Source: Ornithomonoglobus_A sp045532455 (GTDB lineage Bacteria > Bacillota > Clostridia > UBA1381). Taken from it: DNA of 64,000 bases. The notes below the pieces were generated by a model. The model was not told where the DNA came from and made no database searches. It worked only from the letters and a program-made list of their open reading frames with translations. The stretch covers positions 62,001 through 126,000 of the forward strand of contig JAZSFX010000010.1 of assembly GCA_045532455.1 (NCBI GenBank), in the 5' to 3' direction. A program made the translations under genes and the position numbers. Below, piece by piece: positions 34,776-43,388 of the stretch (within the stretch, counting starts at the first letter, position 1; each line of letters begins with the position of its first letter).

Positions 34776-35789
34776 TTAGTCGTTAAAGCCATTGGGATTT
34801 GCCCTTTGCCATCTCCACGAGTCAGCGCACATTTCCTCAATACCTCTTGTTGCTTCCCAGCCAAGTTCTTCTCTTGCTTTTTTTGGATCTGCAAAACACT
34901 CGGCAATATCACCTGGGCGTCTTGGGTCTATCTGGTATGGAATATCCTTACCGCAAGCCTTGGAAAATGCATTTATAACCTGCAGAACACTGTAACCGTT
35001 GCCCGTGCCAAGATTATATATGTGAACACCGCTTTTACCCGCATTTTTTTCGATAGCCTTTAAATGTCCCAAAGCTAAATCGACAACGTGGATATAATCT
35101 CTTACACCCGTTCCGTCATTTGTGGGGTAATCGTTACCGAATACGTGTACCTTTTCGAGCTTACCTACTGCAACCTGAGCAACGTATGGGAGCAGATTGT
35201 TTGGAATTCCCTTAGGGTCTTCACCAATCTTTCCGCTTTTGTGTGCACCTATCGGATTAAAATATCTTAAAAGTGTTACCGATAGCTTATTGTTTGCCTT
35301 TTGAATATCGGTTAAGATGTTTTCTATCATAAGCTTTGTTGTGCCATACGGATTTGTTGTAGAAAGCGGAAAATCCTCTCTGATAGGTACAGTTTTTGGA
35401 GTACCGTAAACTGTTGCCGATGATGAGAATACAATGTTTTGAACATCGTATTTTTCCATTAACTGCATAAGGTGAAGTGTTCCTGTTATGTTGTTATGAT
35501 AGTATGTTATGGGAATTTGTGTTGACTCACCCACCGCTTTAAGACCTGCAAAATGAATAACTGCGTCTATTTTGTTTTCTTTAAATACAGTTTCCATTGC
35601 ATTGTAGTCTAACATATCAACTTCATAAAAAGGGAAATCCTTGCCTGTGAGTTCTTTTACTGCGTCTAAGCTTTTTTTAGAAGAATTCATAAGGTTATCT
35701 AAAACAACTATTTCATAACCCTGATTCAAAAGCTCCACACAAGTATGTGAGCCGATGTATCCTGCACCGCCTGTTACTAAAATCTTCAA
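34776..35789 (-). CDS. galE: UDP-glucose 4-epimerase
   Basis: 337 aa extended SDR. NAD-binding GGAGYIGSHTCVELL, active-site Ser/Tyr/Lys in FSSSATVYG and NPYGTTKLMIE, and RYFNPIGAHKSG, DGTGVRDYIHVVDLA. Interconverts UDP-glucose and UDP-galactose for wall polymers. Lies between coaBC and nusB, 13 nt from the former; no other galactose genes are near, so a role in surface glycan synthesis is likelier than galactose use. Confidence 0.94.
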   Translation of the reverse strand: MKILVTGGAGYIGSHTCVELLNQGYEIVVLDNLMNSSKKSLDAVKELTGKDFPFYEVDMLDYNAMETVFKENKIDAVIHFAGLKAVGESTQIPITYYHNNITGTLHLMQLMEKYDVQNIVFSSSATVYGTPKTVPIREDFPLSTTNPYGTTKLMIENILTDIQKANNKLSVTLLRYFNPIGAHKSGKIGEDPKGIPNNLLPYVAQVAVGKLEKVHVFGNDYPTNDGTGVRDYIHVVDLALGHLKAIEKNAGKSGVHIYNLGTGNGYSVLQVINAFSKACGKDIPYQIDPRRPGDIAECFADPKKAREELGWEATRGIEEMCADSWRWQRANPNGFND

Positions 35790-35802
35790 TGTGTTTTCCC
35801 CC

Positions 35803-36990
35803 TTACAGTTCTTTTATAAAGTCCAATATTTTTGTTGCCGCATCACTCTTTGACATTTTGGGAAGCTCTGTTGTTTTTTCTTTCGAAATCAGTGTGATTA
35901 CGTTTGTGTCCGAGCCAAAGCCTGCGCCCTCAGTTTTAAGAGAATTTGCAGCAATTAAATCGAGATTTTTTTCTAAGAGTTTCTTTTTTGAATTTTCCTC
36001 AAGATTTTGAGTTTCCATAGAGAAACCGCAGATAATCTGATTTTTACGTTTTTTAGAGCCAAGAGTTGCTATTATATCTGTTGTTCTTTTAAGCTCTATG
36101 CACATATCTGTGTCGCTTTTTTTGATTTTTTCATCACTTACGGTCTTTGGTGTGTAGTCTGCCACCGCCGCTGCCTTTATTACTATATCGGCGTCATCAG
36201 CCTCTTTAAAAATCGCCTGTGCCATCTCCTCGGCACTTTTTACATTTATTACATTCACAAACGGCGGTGCACTCACTTGCATATTACCTGCAACAAGTGT
36301 TACATCTGCACCTCTTAGCATTGCATTTTCGGCTATTGCAACGCCCATCTTACCCGTCGAATGATTTGTTATATATCTTACGGGGTCGATAGCCTCCATT
36401 GTTGCACCTGCACTTACAAGTATTTTTTTACCGCTAAGGTCCTTTTTACAAGCAATTTCTCGTTTTATATAATCAAATAACACACTCTCGTCGCACATAC
36501 GACCGTCGCCCATATCACCGTTGGCAAGTCTGCCATAGTCGGGTTTTATAATTTCGTAGCCATAGTGCTCGAGTTTTTTTATGTTGTCTTGAACTATAGG
36601 ATTATGGAACATATTATGATTCATTGCCGGCGATACCATTTTTTTGCACGGACACGCCATAACGGTGGTTGTGAGCATATCGTCTGCAATTCCGTTTGCA
36701 ATTTTGCCTATAACATTTGCAGATGCAGGCGCAATTAACACAATGTCTGCCGCCTTTGCCAACGCAACGTGTTCAACACTGTACTCAAAATTACGGTCGA
36801 AAGTATCTACAAGACACTTATGAGAGGTAAGTGTTTCAAACGTTATGGGATTAATAAAATTAGTTGCATTTTTTGTCATAAGCACGTGAACGGTGCAATT
36901 TTCCTTGGTGAGCATACGTGCAAGATTTGCAATTTTATATGCCGCTATTGAGCCGCTTACGCACAATAGCACGGTTTTTCCACTAAGCAT
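35803..36990 (-). CDS. coaBC: Bifunctional phosphopantothenoylcysteine decarboxylase / phosphopantothenate-cysteine ligase
   Basis: 395 aa. The N-terminal flavoprotein decarboxylase part has LLCVSGSIAAYKIANLARML, active His in EYSVEHVALAKAADIV, and SPAMNHNMF; the C-terminal ligase has LVSAGATMEAIDPVRYITNHSTGKMG and KKLLEKNLDLIAANSL. Makes 4'-phosphopantetheine for coenzyme A. ATG at 36990 follows AAAGGAC; a longer open frame upstream would overlap the PqqD-like gene. Confidence 0.94.
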   Translation of the reverse strand: MLSGKTVLLCVSGSIAAYKIANLARMLTKENCTVHVLMTKNATNFINPITFETLTSHKCLVDTFDRNFEYSVEHVALAKAADIVLIAPASANVIGKIANGIADDMLTTTVMACPCKKMVSPAMNHNMFHNPIVQDNIKKLEHYGYEIIKPDYGRLANGDMGDGRMCDESVLFDYIKREIACKKDLSGKKILVSAGATMEAIDPVRYITNHSTGKMGVAIAENAMLRGADVTLVAGNMQVSAPPFVNVINVKSAEEMAQAIFKEADDADIVIKAAAVADYTPKTVSDEKIKKSDTDMCIELKRTTDIIATLGSKKRKNQIICGFSMETQNLEENSKKKLLEKNLDLIAANSLKTEGAGFGSDTNVITLISKEKTTELPKMSKSDAATKILDFIKEL

Positions 36991-37015
36991 ATTTATTGTC
37001 CTTTCGGTTAATGTT

Positions 37016-37285
37016 TTATTCGGCTTCCAATAAATTTGCAGCCTTAACTTCATCCAAGAATGAGTCTATGCCTTGCTTTGCGGTTTGCTCATCTGTGTCG
37101 AATTCTTTTAATATTGCTTTTAAAATATCATCATATTCACAACCCTGCTGCAGCATCCTCCAGATAAAAGCACCCGTTTCGTTTAATGTTATAAGACCGT
37201 TAAGCTCCAAAGATGCTTTGCCCACTGCAACAACAATGTTTTTGTTGCCGACATTTCTTAACATATATCCTTTTTTTATTTTCAT
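37016..37285 (-). CDS. PqqD-like peptide chaperone (RRE domain)
   Basis: 89 aa: MKIKKGYMLRNVGNKNIVVAV, then LNGLITLNETGAFIWRMLQQG and EYDDILKAILKEFDTDEQTAKQGIDSFLDEVKAANLLE. This is the PqqD fold, known as the RiPP recognition element that binds leader peptides. It forms a pair with the HPr-kinase-like gene upstream; no radical SAM enzyme or precursor is adjacent. Two candidate small peptides are 11-15 kb away (48139-48306, 52269-52439), but a link is only a guess. Confidence 0.85.
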   Translation of the reverse strand: MKIKKGYMLRNVGNKNIVVAVGKASLELNGLITLNETGAFIWRMLQQGCEYDDILKAILKEFDTDEQTAKQGIDSFLDEVKAANLLEAE

Positions 37286-37314
37286 TTTTACGTTACCTTT
37301 CTATTAAATCAGTA

Positions 37315-37418
37315 AGTCTGAAAGAAAATTGTTCAGATTGCCTTTCTTTTTTGAGGGTGCTGTATGTTTTATACCGCCCCGAATAAAAGAAGGCAAGATG
37401 GGCAATTTTATTCAGACT
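37315..37418 (-). ncRNA. Structured intercistronic element, copy D
   Basis: On the minus strand it starts directly after the stop of the HPr-kinase-like gene. Outer stem AGTCTGAA / TTCAGACT and AAAATTG / CAATTTT, conserved strands CCCATCTTG and CAATCTGAAC identical in kind to copy A, variable stem GCCTTCTTTT / AAAAGAAAGGC region, and tip GGGGCGGTATAAAACATACAGCACCC. Compared with copy A the inner stem has changed on both sides (CCACC/GGTGG versus GCCTTC/GAAAGGC), which is what selection for RNA structure would give. Confidence 0.62.
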
Positions 37419-38117
37419 TTATTTTCCTTTCATTCCCTCGTAAGATACCATTGCCGCTTCACTCTCCATATTACATGATAGAGTATATATTGGCACTGCT
37501 TTTGTCAGGACGTCTAAAACATCTAAAAGTTTATCCATTCTCTCCTCTGCTACGGGGCGGCACGTCTGGTTTAATATGTTAAATAAAGCCTCCTCGATGG
37601 GCATTTTTTCTATATGATTTTTCTCGCCTCTTTGCAGCATACAAATACTCTGCAGGGGTACACGTGCATTTACGTTAAGGTCAGTTTTTCCCGAAAATGG
37701 TGTTCCGTAAACATAAAAAGCACCGTCTTCATATTTTATGGCGGGTTTATCGTCGTTTAAGATATATGCACCCTTAAACTGCTTTAACCATAACTGAGTA
37801 TGCGTCGATTTTCCCGTACCGCTTGGCGCACTAAAAAGAAACGCCTGATTGTTATATACAACTGCAGAGGAATGAAGCAAAAACGCGTCGAACTCAGGCA
37901 GTACCTCGTAAAATTCACTGCCCATCCATATGTATTCGCAATCCTCTATGCTAAGGTGCGGATTTTCTGATTGCTTTTGCTCCAAAAAACCTTGCTCAAA
38001 GCGTATTGTTATATTTGCTTTTATATTGTTGTCGTCGCATTTATATATTTCGCTCTGACGTGAGAGTCGTGGGTACTTTGGCTCATAGTCCACATACAAC
38101 CCTGCAAATTTATACAT
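37419..38117 (-). CDS. HPr-kinase-like P-loop protein paired with PqqD-like gene
   Basis: 232 aa. Walker A FLFSAPSGTGKSTHTQLWLK after LLHSSAVVYNNQA, then ILNDDKPAIKYEDGAFYVYGTPFSGKTDLNVNARVPLQSICML, and an all-helical tail. This is the HprK C-terminal fold without the HPr-specific parts; relatives occur in RiPP clusters next to PqqD proteins, where some phosphorylate the peptide. True substrate unknown. Followed by structured element D and then PqqD. Confidence 0.78.
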   Translation of the reverse strand: MYKFAGLYVDYEPKYPRLSRQSEIYKCDDNNIKANITIRFEQGFLEQKQSENPHLSIEDCEYIWMGSEFYEVLPEFDAFLLHSSAVVYNNQAFLFSAPSGTGKSTHTQLWLKQFKGAYILNDDKPAIKYEDGAFYVYGTPFSGKTDLNVNARVPLQSICMLQRGEKNHIEKMPIEEALFNILNQTCRPVAEERMDKLLDVLDVLTKAVPIYTLSCNMESEAAMVSYEGMKGK

Positions 38118-38194
38118 ATCATTTTTCCTTTCAGGTTTGTTGTTTTAATTTTATCATACATAGTATGCTTTTTCAAGAGTTTTTACTAAAAAAC

Positions 38195-38461
38195 TTACTC
38201 CGCATCAAAAAGAACAGGCAGAGTAACCTTTTTAAATCTTTTTTGGGTGTTGTCGCAAAATATGTCCTTTCCCGCAAGCCACAAAGCATCAACGCCCAAA
38301 GCATCGGCAAGTTTTTGAAGGTTTATCTCTCTTGGAATTGTTTTTCCCGACAGATACATACTTATAAGCGGTTTGCTTATGCCCGAGATGGTGCTTAGCT
38401 TAGCGGCACTTATCTGCCTTGATTGCATTGCTTCTTTTAGTCTGCTTTTAAAAATTTCCAT
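38195..38461 (-). CDS. Small XRE-type helix-turn-helix regulator
   Basis: 88 aa with one Cro/C1 HTH: LKEAMQSRQISAAKLSTISGISKPLISMYLSGKTIPREINLQKLADALGVDALWLAG. The C-terminal 20 residues are unlike other families I know. Overlaps the degV stop by one base, so it is expressed with degV. Target unknown; the neighbouring HPr-kinase-like/PqqD pair, 77 nt downstream, is a candidate. Confidence 0.8.
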   Translation of the reverse strand: MEIFKSRLKEAMQSRQISAAKLSTISGISKPLISMYLSGKTIPREINLQKLADALGVDALWLAGKDIFCDNTQKRFKKVTLPVLFDAE

Positions 38462-39324
38462 CAGTTTTTAATTCTGCACAAAATTGCAAACGCACCCTTT
38501 GCTACGTGTGTACCGATTATAGGTCCGAATTCACTATACATTTTAACACAGCCATCACCGTATTTTTCGGTAAGCTTTTCTACTAATTCCTGACCTTTTT
38601 CGTCATCTGACTGAACAACAAGAAATTCGGGATTTTCACTATCAAATCCAGGATATTCCTCTGCTTTTTCAATTAATTTATCTACAAGCTTCTTTTTACC
38701 GCGCAGTTTATCCATTGACTCTACAAGACCATCCTCTATTGTAAGAATTGGCTTTATATCCAAAAGAGTTCCTACCATTGCAGATGCCTTGCCAAGTCTG
38801 CCGCCTTTTTCTAAGTATTTTAGTGTATCAACAAGCAAGAATGCTTTCCATGTTTTTATATATTTTAAGCTTTCTTCTATTATTTTTTCTACACTTTCGC
38901 CCGATTGTGCCATCTCGGCTGCATATATAGCGGTTTGTGCAATATATAGCGAAAAGGACTGAGTATCAACTATGTGTAAATCTGCCTCGGGATATTCTTC
39001 TAAGATTTCTTCCTTTACAATATGCGCAGTGTTGTGCTGACCGCTTGCCTTTGAAGACAGTGTAAAGTATATTACACTTTCGTTTTCTTTGCACATTTTT
39101 AAGAGATAATCGTACATATCACCAAATGGTGTCTGCGAAGTAGTGGGGAATATAGAGCTTGTTGTAAGTTTTTCGAAAAACTCCGCATTTGTTATATCCT
39201 TGCCGCTAACGTATGTGTCCTCACCAAATATGCTTAAGAAACTCAGCATACCAAAATCGTACTTTTTAATAAGTTCCTCGGGCATATCTGCACTTGTATC
39301 TATTACTATTTTAATTCTTGCCAT
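38461..39324 (-). CDS. DegV family fatty-acid-binding protein
   Basis: 287 aa. DegV (FakB) features: IVIDTSADMPEELIKKYDFGMLSF, TSSIFPTTSQTPFGDMYDYL, SVIYFTLSSKASGQHNTAHI, LHIVDTQSFSLYIAQ, LKYLEKGGRLGKASAMVG (Arg region). FakB proteins present fatty acids to the FakA kinase for phospholipid synthesis; no fakA is in the window. ATG at 39324 has GGGAGG upstream. Confidence 0.9.
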   Translation of the reverse strand: MARIKIVIDTSADMPEELIKKYDFGMLSFLSIFGEDTYVSGKDITNAEFFEKLTTSSIFPTTSQTPFGDMYDYLLKMCKENESVIYFTLSSKASGQHNTAHIVKEEILEEYPEADLHIVDTQSFSLYIAQTAIYAAEMAQSGESVEKIIEESLKYIKTWKAFLLVDTLKYLEKGGRLGKASAMVGTLLDIKPILTIEDGLVESMDKLRGKKKLVDKLIEKAEEYPGFDSENPEFLVVQSDDEKGQELVEKLTEKYGDGCVKMYSEFGPIIGTHVAKGAFAILCRIKN

Positions 39325-39340
39325 ATTTTTTCCTCCCTCA

Positions 39341-39802
39341 TTAATGACAATTTCCAAAATTATTTTGTCGCATTGCTTCGTATGTAACAATGGCAACGGA
39401 GTTTGATAAATTTAGACTTCTTGTTTCATTTATCATTGGTATTCTGACAGAGGTTTCGGGGTGCATTGCAAGCAAAAGCTCGCTAAGACCTTTGTCCTCT
39501 CTGCCGAAAAGTATATAATCACCCGACGAGTAGTTAATGTCGGAATAATTCTTCTTTGATTTTGTTGTTGCAAAAATGTATCTTCCGCCTTGTGTTTTTC
39601 TGAAAAAGTCGTATATGTCGGTGTACTCATACAGTTCTAAATCCTGCCAATAATCAAGACCTGCACGTTTTACATTCTTATCCGTTATCTGAAACGGAAT
39701 AGGGTGAACAATATGTAAAGAGCACCCCGTTGCAACGCACGTTCTGCCTATATTGCCCACATTCTGCGGCATTCTCGGCTCTACCAATACTATATTAAAC
39801 AT
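39341..39802 (-). CDS. trmL: tRNA (cytidine(34)-2'-O)-methyltransferase TrmL
   Basis: 153 aa single SPOUT domain. MFNIVLVEPRMPQNVGNIGRTCVATG at the N-terminus, LDYWQDLELYEYTD in the middle, and the SAM-binding knot YILFGREDKGLSELL and IPMINETRSLNLSNSVAIVTYEA. Methylates the wobble ribose of leucine tRNAs. 16 nt before degV, 22 nt after the PP2C-like gene. Confidence 0.93.
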   Translation of the reverse strand: MFNIVLVEPRMPQNVGNIGRTCVATGCSLHIVHPIPFQITDKNVKRAGLDYWQDLELYEYTDIYDFFRKTQGGRYIFATTKSKKNYSDINYSSGDYILFGREDKGLSELLLAMHPETSVRIPMINETRSLNLSNSVAIVTYEAMRQNNFGNCH

Positions 39803-39824
39803 TGTATTTTTCCCTCTCAATCGA

Positions 39825-40535
39825 TTATTTCATTGTTATAGCTACAACACTAATAGAGTCGCTATCGGCTTTTGCTCTTTTTTCGACTATTGTAAGCATT
39901 GAAGCAAGCCACGTTTTTGCACTGTCCGATTCCTTTTTGAAGTCCTGTATGGCTTCGAGGTCAATATTTTTCCAAAAACCATCGGTACATAGTAAAAACG
40001 AATATTGCTCGCCCGTTTTTTTAACCTCCGAAATGTCAGCAGGTATTGTGTTTTTTGCACTTATGCTGATAAGAAGTGTAGTGTCGTCATATTTGGGAAT
40101 ATCGTTGTATTCTATGTCCTTTTGCGAGAATTTTTTGAATGCTCCCGTGTGGTCGTCGGTTACAAATGTAACCTTTGATTTTTTGAGGCAGTATATTCTG
40201 CTGTTACCAATATGTCCCCATATTGCTTTATCTTTGTCAAATATGAGGATTGCACACGAGGCATACACGTTGCCAAAGCCACTCTCCTCGCTTGCTTTTT
40301 CGGTAACGGTTTTTTGTATTACGCTAAAGCAATTACCAAGCACTGCACTGTCAACACGCAAATCCTTTTTTAACTCGTCTGTTGCGGCAGTACAAATAAG
40401 CTCTGCGGCAATATCACCGCAAAAGCTGCCACCGTCTGTAACTATAAAGGCGCATACTCCGTCTTGTATTATTTTTTCGACTTTGTCGCGGTTTTGCTCA
40501 CAACCGCCTTTGTATGAAAATGTAGAAAAACGCAT
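39825..40535 (-). CDS. Divergent PP2C-like serine/threonine phosphatase
   Basis: 236 aa. PP2C landmarks in order: CEQNRDKVE (usually NED/NQD), FIVTDGGSFCGDIAAELI (usually DGMGGH..GE), IWGHIGNSRIYCLKKSKVTFVTDDHT (usually GDSRAY, here Asp replaced by Asn), LLCTDGFWKNID. Metal-binding Asp of DG and TDG are kept, so it may be active, but other positions are altered. No partner kinase lies next to it. Cytoplasmic, no signal peptide. Lies 15 nt after trkH. Confidence 0.78.
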   Translation of the reverse strand: MRFSTFSYKGGCEQNRDKVEKIIQDGVCAFIVTDGGSFCGDIAAELICTAATDELKKDLRVDSAVLGNCFSVIQKTVTEKASEESGFGNVYASCAILIFDKDKAIWGHIGNSRIYCLKKSKVTFVTDDHTGAFKKFSQKDIEYNDIPKYDDTTLLISISAKNTIPADISEVKKTGEQYSFLLCTDGFWKNIDLEAIQDFKKESDSAKTWLASMLTIVEKRAKADSDSISVVAITMK

Positions 40536-40550
40536 TTTTTAATCCTTTCA

Positions 40551-41987
40551 TCAACTTTTCCAAGTTCTTGGGGATAATAATATTAATATCGGTAATAGCT
40601 CCAGACGACCCGCAAGCATATTAAAAATCATAACAATTTTCGAAAATGTGCTGAAGAAGTCGAAATTGTATATTGGCCCTGCCTTTGCAAGACCAGGTCC
40701 TACGTTGTTCATTGTTGTTGCGGTTGCGGTAAAGGTCGTTACCAAATCGTGTCCGTCAAGCGAGAGCAAAAGACACGACAGTGCAAACAATGCAAGAAAC
40801 ATTACGGTGTATACATTCACCGACCTGAGCACTTCGTGGGGTATTGGCTTTGAAGCTATTTTTATTGCCTTTACACTTTTGGGGTGAATGATTGTCTGCA
40901 ATTCTTTTGCCATTGTTTTAAAAAGAATCATATATCGTGAAACTTTCATACCTCCGCCCGTAGAGCCTGCACACGCGCCCACAAACATAAGTATCACCAT
41001 TAATGTTCTCGAAAACTGCGGCCATAAATCGAAGTTATCTGTTACAAAACCTGTGGTCGACATCATTGCTGCCACCTGAAAGAATGAGTGTTTTAATGCA
41101 GTATCAAAACCCTCATACATTGGCATAATGTTTACTCCTATCAAAAGAGCAGATACAACAAGTATGGATAGATACGCCCATATCTCTGAAATTTTAAATA
41201 TATCCTTGAACTTACGTATCAGTAAAAGATAGTATGCCGAGAAGTTTACACCAAAAAGCACCATAAAAACGGTTATTACTATTTGTATATATGATGAATA
41301 TGAGCCTATACTGTCGTTACGGACACCAAAGCCGCCTGTTCCTGCGGTTGCAAATGCCGTATTAAGCGATTCAAAAACCGACATTCTTCCAAAGAGCAGG
41401 AATATGAATTCCAAAACAGTAAGTCCGATATATATAGCATAAAGAATAGCCGCAGTTTTTTTAATGTTTGGCACAAGCTTGCCAACTGACGGGCCAGGTG
41501 ATTCGGCTTTCATAATATTCATATTATATCCACCCGAAAGCGGCAAAATAGCCATAATGAACACAAGCACACCCATACCGCCTATCCAGTGTGTGAAGCT
41601 GCGCCACATTAAGAGGCTTTTTGGCAGTGCCTCAACATCGCTAAATATTGTTGAGCCTGTTGTTGTAAAACCCGAAACTGCCTCAAACAATCCGTTTATG
41701 TATGAGGTGTTTCCCAACGCTGTGATAGGGATTGCGCCCATAATGCCCATTAAAATCCACGAGAGTGATACTATAACAAAACCGTCTCTTGCATAAAGAG
41801 AGTTGTTTTGCGGCTTTTTAAGGGACAGTAAAACACCCGCTAAAATACATATAAGGGCAGTGATGGCAAAGCAAACAACACCCTGTTGTTCGCCATAACA
41901 TAGAGCAGTTATAAGCGGCAGGCAAAGGAACAAGCCCTCAAACCTGAGCACCATGCCGAGTATATAAACAATCTGTCTGTATCGCAT
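40551..41987 (-). CDS. trkH: TrkH/KtrB-type potassium uptake channel
   Basis: 478 aa, four M1-P-M2 repeats. Selectivity-filter segments seen as GFTTTGSTIF, ATAGTGGFGVRNDSIG, MSTTGFVTDNF and TMNNVGPGLAK; the intracellular gate area has GSTGGGMKVSRYMILFK. Conducts K+ with the peripheral TrkA subunit encoded just upstream (15 nt). Membrane. Confidence 0.94.
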   Translation of the reverse strand: MRYRQIVYILGMVLRFEGLFLCLPLITALCYGEQQGVVCFAITALICILAGVLLSLKKPQNNSLYARDGFVIVSLSWILMGIMGAIPITALGNTSYINGLFEAVSGFTTTGSTIFSDVEALPKSLLMWRSFTHWIGGMGVLVFIMAILPLSGGYNMNIMKAESPGPSVGKLVPNIKKTAAILYAIYIGLTVLEFIFLLFGRMSVFESLNTAFATAGTGGFGVRNDSIGSYSSYIQIVITVFMVLFGVNFSAYYLLLIRKFKDIFKISEIWAYLSILVVSALLIGVNIMPMYEGFDTALKHSFFQVAAMMSTTGFVTDNFDLWPQFSRTLMVILMFVGACAGSTGGGMKVSRYMILFKTMAKELQTIIHPKSVKAIKIASKPIPHEVLRSVNVYTVMFLALFALSCLLLSLDGHDLVTTFTATATTMNNVGPGLAKAGPIYNFDFFSTFSKIVMIFNMLAGRLELLPILILLSPRTWKS

Positions 41988-42002
41988 ATGTAATCACCAA
42001 CC

Positions 42003-43358
42003 TTAACCGAGAATGTCTGCTATATCGTCAAGTCCTTTTTGTGTTGTTACCACAATGACAGTATCACCAACTTGCATGGTGTCTTGTCCTCTTGGAATTA
42101 TCATCTTTCCTTTACGTCGGATTGCCGCAACAAGTGTATTTTTACGGAGCTTGAGTTTTTCGAGCGGAATGTTTGTAGCGCCCGACTCCGTTCTTATTAT
42201 AAACTCAAGTGCTTCTGCCTTACCCTCAATTATATGGCAAAGCGACTGCACATTTGAGCCTATGGAGTTTTTCATAGCTCTTACAAAACGCAAAATACGG
42301 TCTGCAGTTACGTTCTTTGGCTGAACTACACTGTCAAGGTCTAATGATGAAATTACACTGTCGAAGGTTATACGGTTGATTTTTGTAACACGCTTTGCAT
42401 TCGAGCAGGTTTTTACATGCAGTGAAAGCATAATGTTTTCCTCGTCCATATTAGTGAGCGCAACAAATGCACCTGTTGTTTCTATACCCTCCTCCATCAG
42501 AAGTTCAGGCTCGCTCGCATCGCCCTGAATTATAACTGCTGATGGTAAGTTTTCGTCTAATAAGGTGCAACGGTCCATATCCGTTTCGATTATTTTTACT
42601 CTTATACCTAATTTTATTAATGACTTTGCAAGATAATACGATATGCTTCCGCCGCCGATAATCATTGCATCTTTAACCTGATTGGTTTTAATTTTTATCT
42701 TTTTAAAGAACTCAACCGCAGTTTCGGGAGACGTGGTGATTGATACAACATCACCCTCCTCAATCACAAAATCTCCGCGGGGAATGGTAAGTTCACCGTT
42801 TCTTTCTACTGCACACACAAGGATATCGCACTTGAATGTGGGAATTAGTTTAGAAATCGGCATATTAATAAGAACATTATCCTTGCCAACACGGAATTTT
42901 AAAATTTCTATTTTGCCCTTTGCAAATGTTTCTATTTGTATTGCCGACGGAAAACGCAGAATTCTTTCTATTTCGCTTGCGGCAGTTTTTTCGGGGTTGA
43001 TAACCATTGCAAGACCAAGCTCTTCCTGTATGAGTGTGATTTCATCGTTGTATTCGGGAGAGCGCACTCTGGCTATTGTCTGGCAATCACCCGTCTTTTT
43101 TGCCAACAGACAACACAATAAATTCAATTCGTCTGAATTTGTTACCGCAATTACAATATCGGTGTTTTCTACGTCTGCCTCTTTTAGTGTGTCTATGTTT
43201 GCACCGTTTCCTACCACACCAAGAGCATCGCAGTGATTGCAAAGCGCTTCTACTTTTTCTCTTTTTTTATCAATCACAACAACTTCGTTGTCCTCGTTGC
43301 ATAAATTTATAGCAAGCTGCTGACCGATTTTACCTGCGCCTATGATTATGATTTTCAT
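42003..43358 (-). CDS. trkA: TrkA potassium channel regulatory subunit
   Basis: 451 aa with two RCK_N and two RCK_C domains. First nucleotide-binding motif KIIIIGAGKIGQQLAINL, second AMIIGGGSISYYLAKSLI; two TrkA_C domains (around FRVGKDNVLINMPISKL and TNIPLEKLKLRKNTLVAAI). Binds NAD(H)/ATP and gates TrkH. First gene of the trkA-trkH pair; 30 nt after the M16 gene. Confidence 0.94.
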   Translation of the reverse strand: MKIIIIGAGKIGQQLAINLCNEDNEVVVIDKKREKVEALCNHCDALGVVGNGANIDTLKEADVENTDIVIAVTNSDELNLLCCLLAKKTGDCQTIARVRSPEYNDEITLIQEELGLAMVINPEKTAASEIERILRFPSAIQIETFAKGKIEILKFRVGKDNVLINMPISKLIPTFKCDILVCAVERNGELTIPRGDFVIEEGDVVSITTSPETAVEFFKKIKIKTNQVKDAMIIGGGSISYYLAKSLIKLGIRVKIIETDMDRCTLLDENLPSAVIIQGDASEPELLMEEGIETTGAFVALTNMDEENIMLSLHVKTCSNAKRVTKINRITFDSVISSLDLDSVVQPKNVTADRILRFVRAMKNSIGSNVQSLCHIIEGKAEALEFIIRTESGATNIPLEKLKLRKNTLVAAIRRKGKMIIPRGQDTMQVGDTVIVVTTQKGLDDIADILG

Positions 43359-43388
43359 ATCTTGTATTCCTTTCTGTAAGCACTTTTA

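Noticed and set aside
37016..38461. Complete RiPP biosynthetic cluster
   Set aside because: Only the PqqD-like and HPr-kinase-like proteins are present; there is no precursor, maturase, protease or exporter beside them, so a full cluster cannot be claimed.
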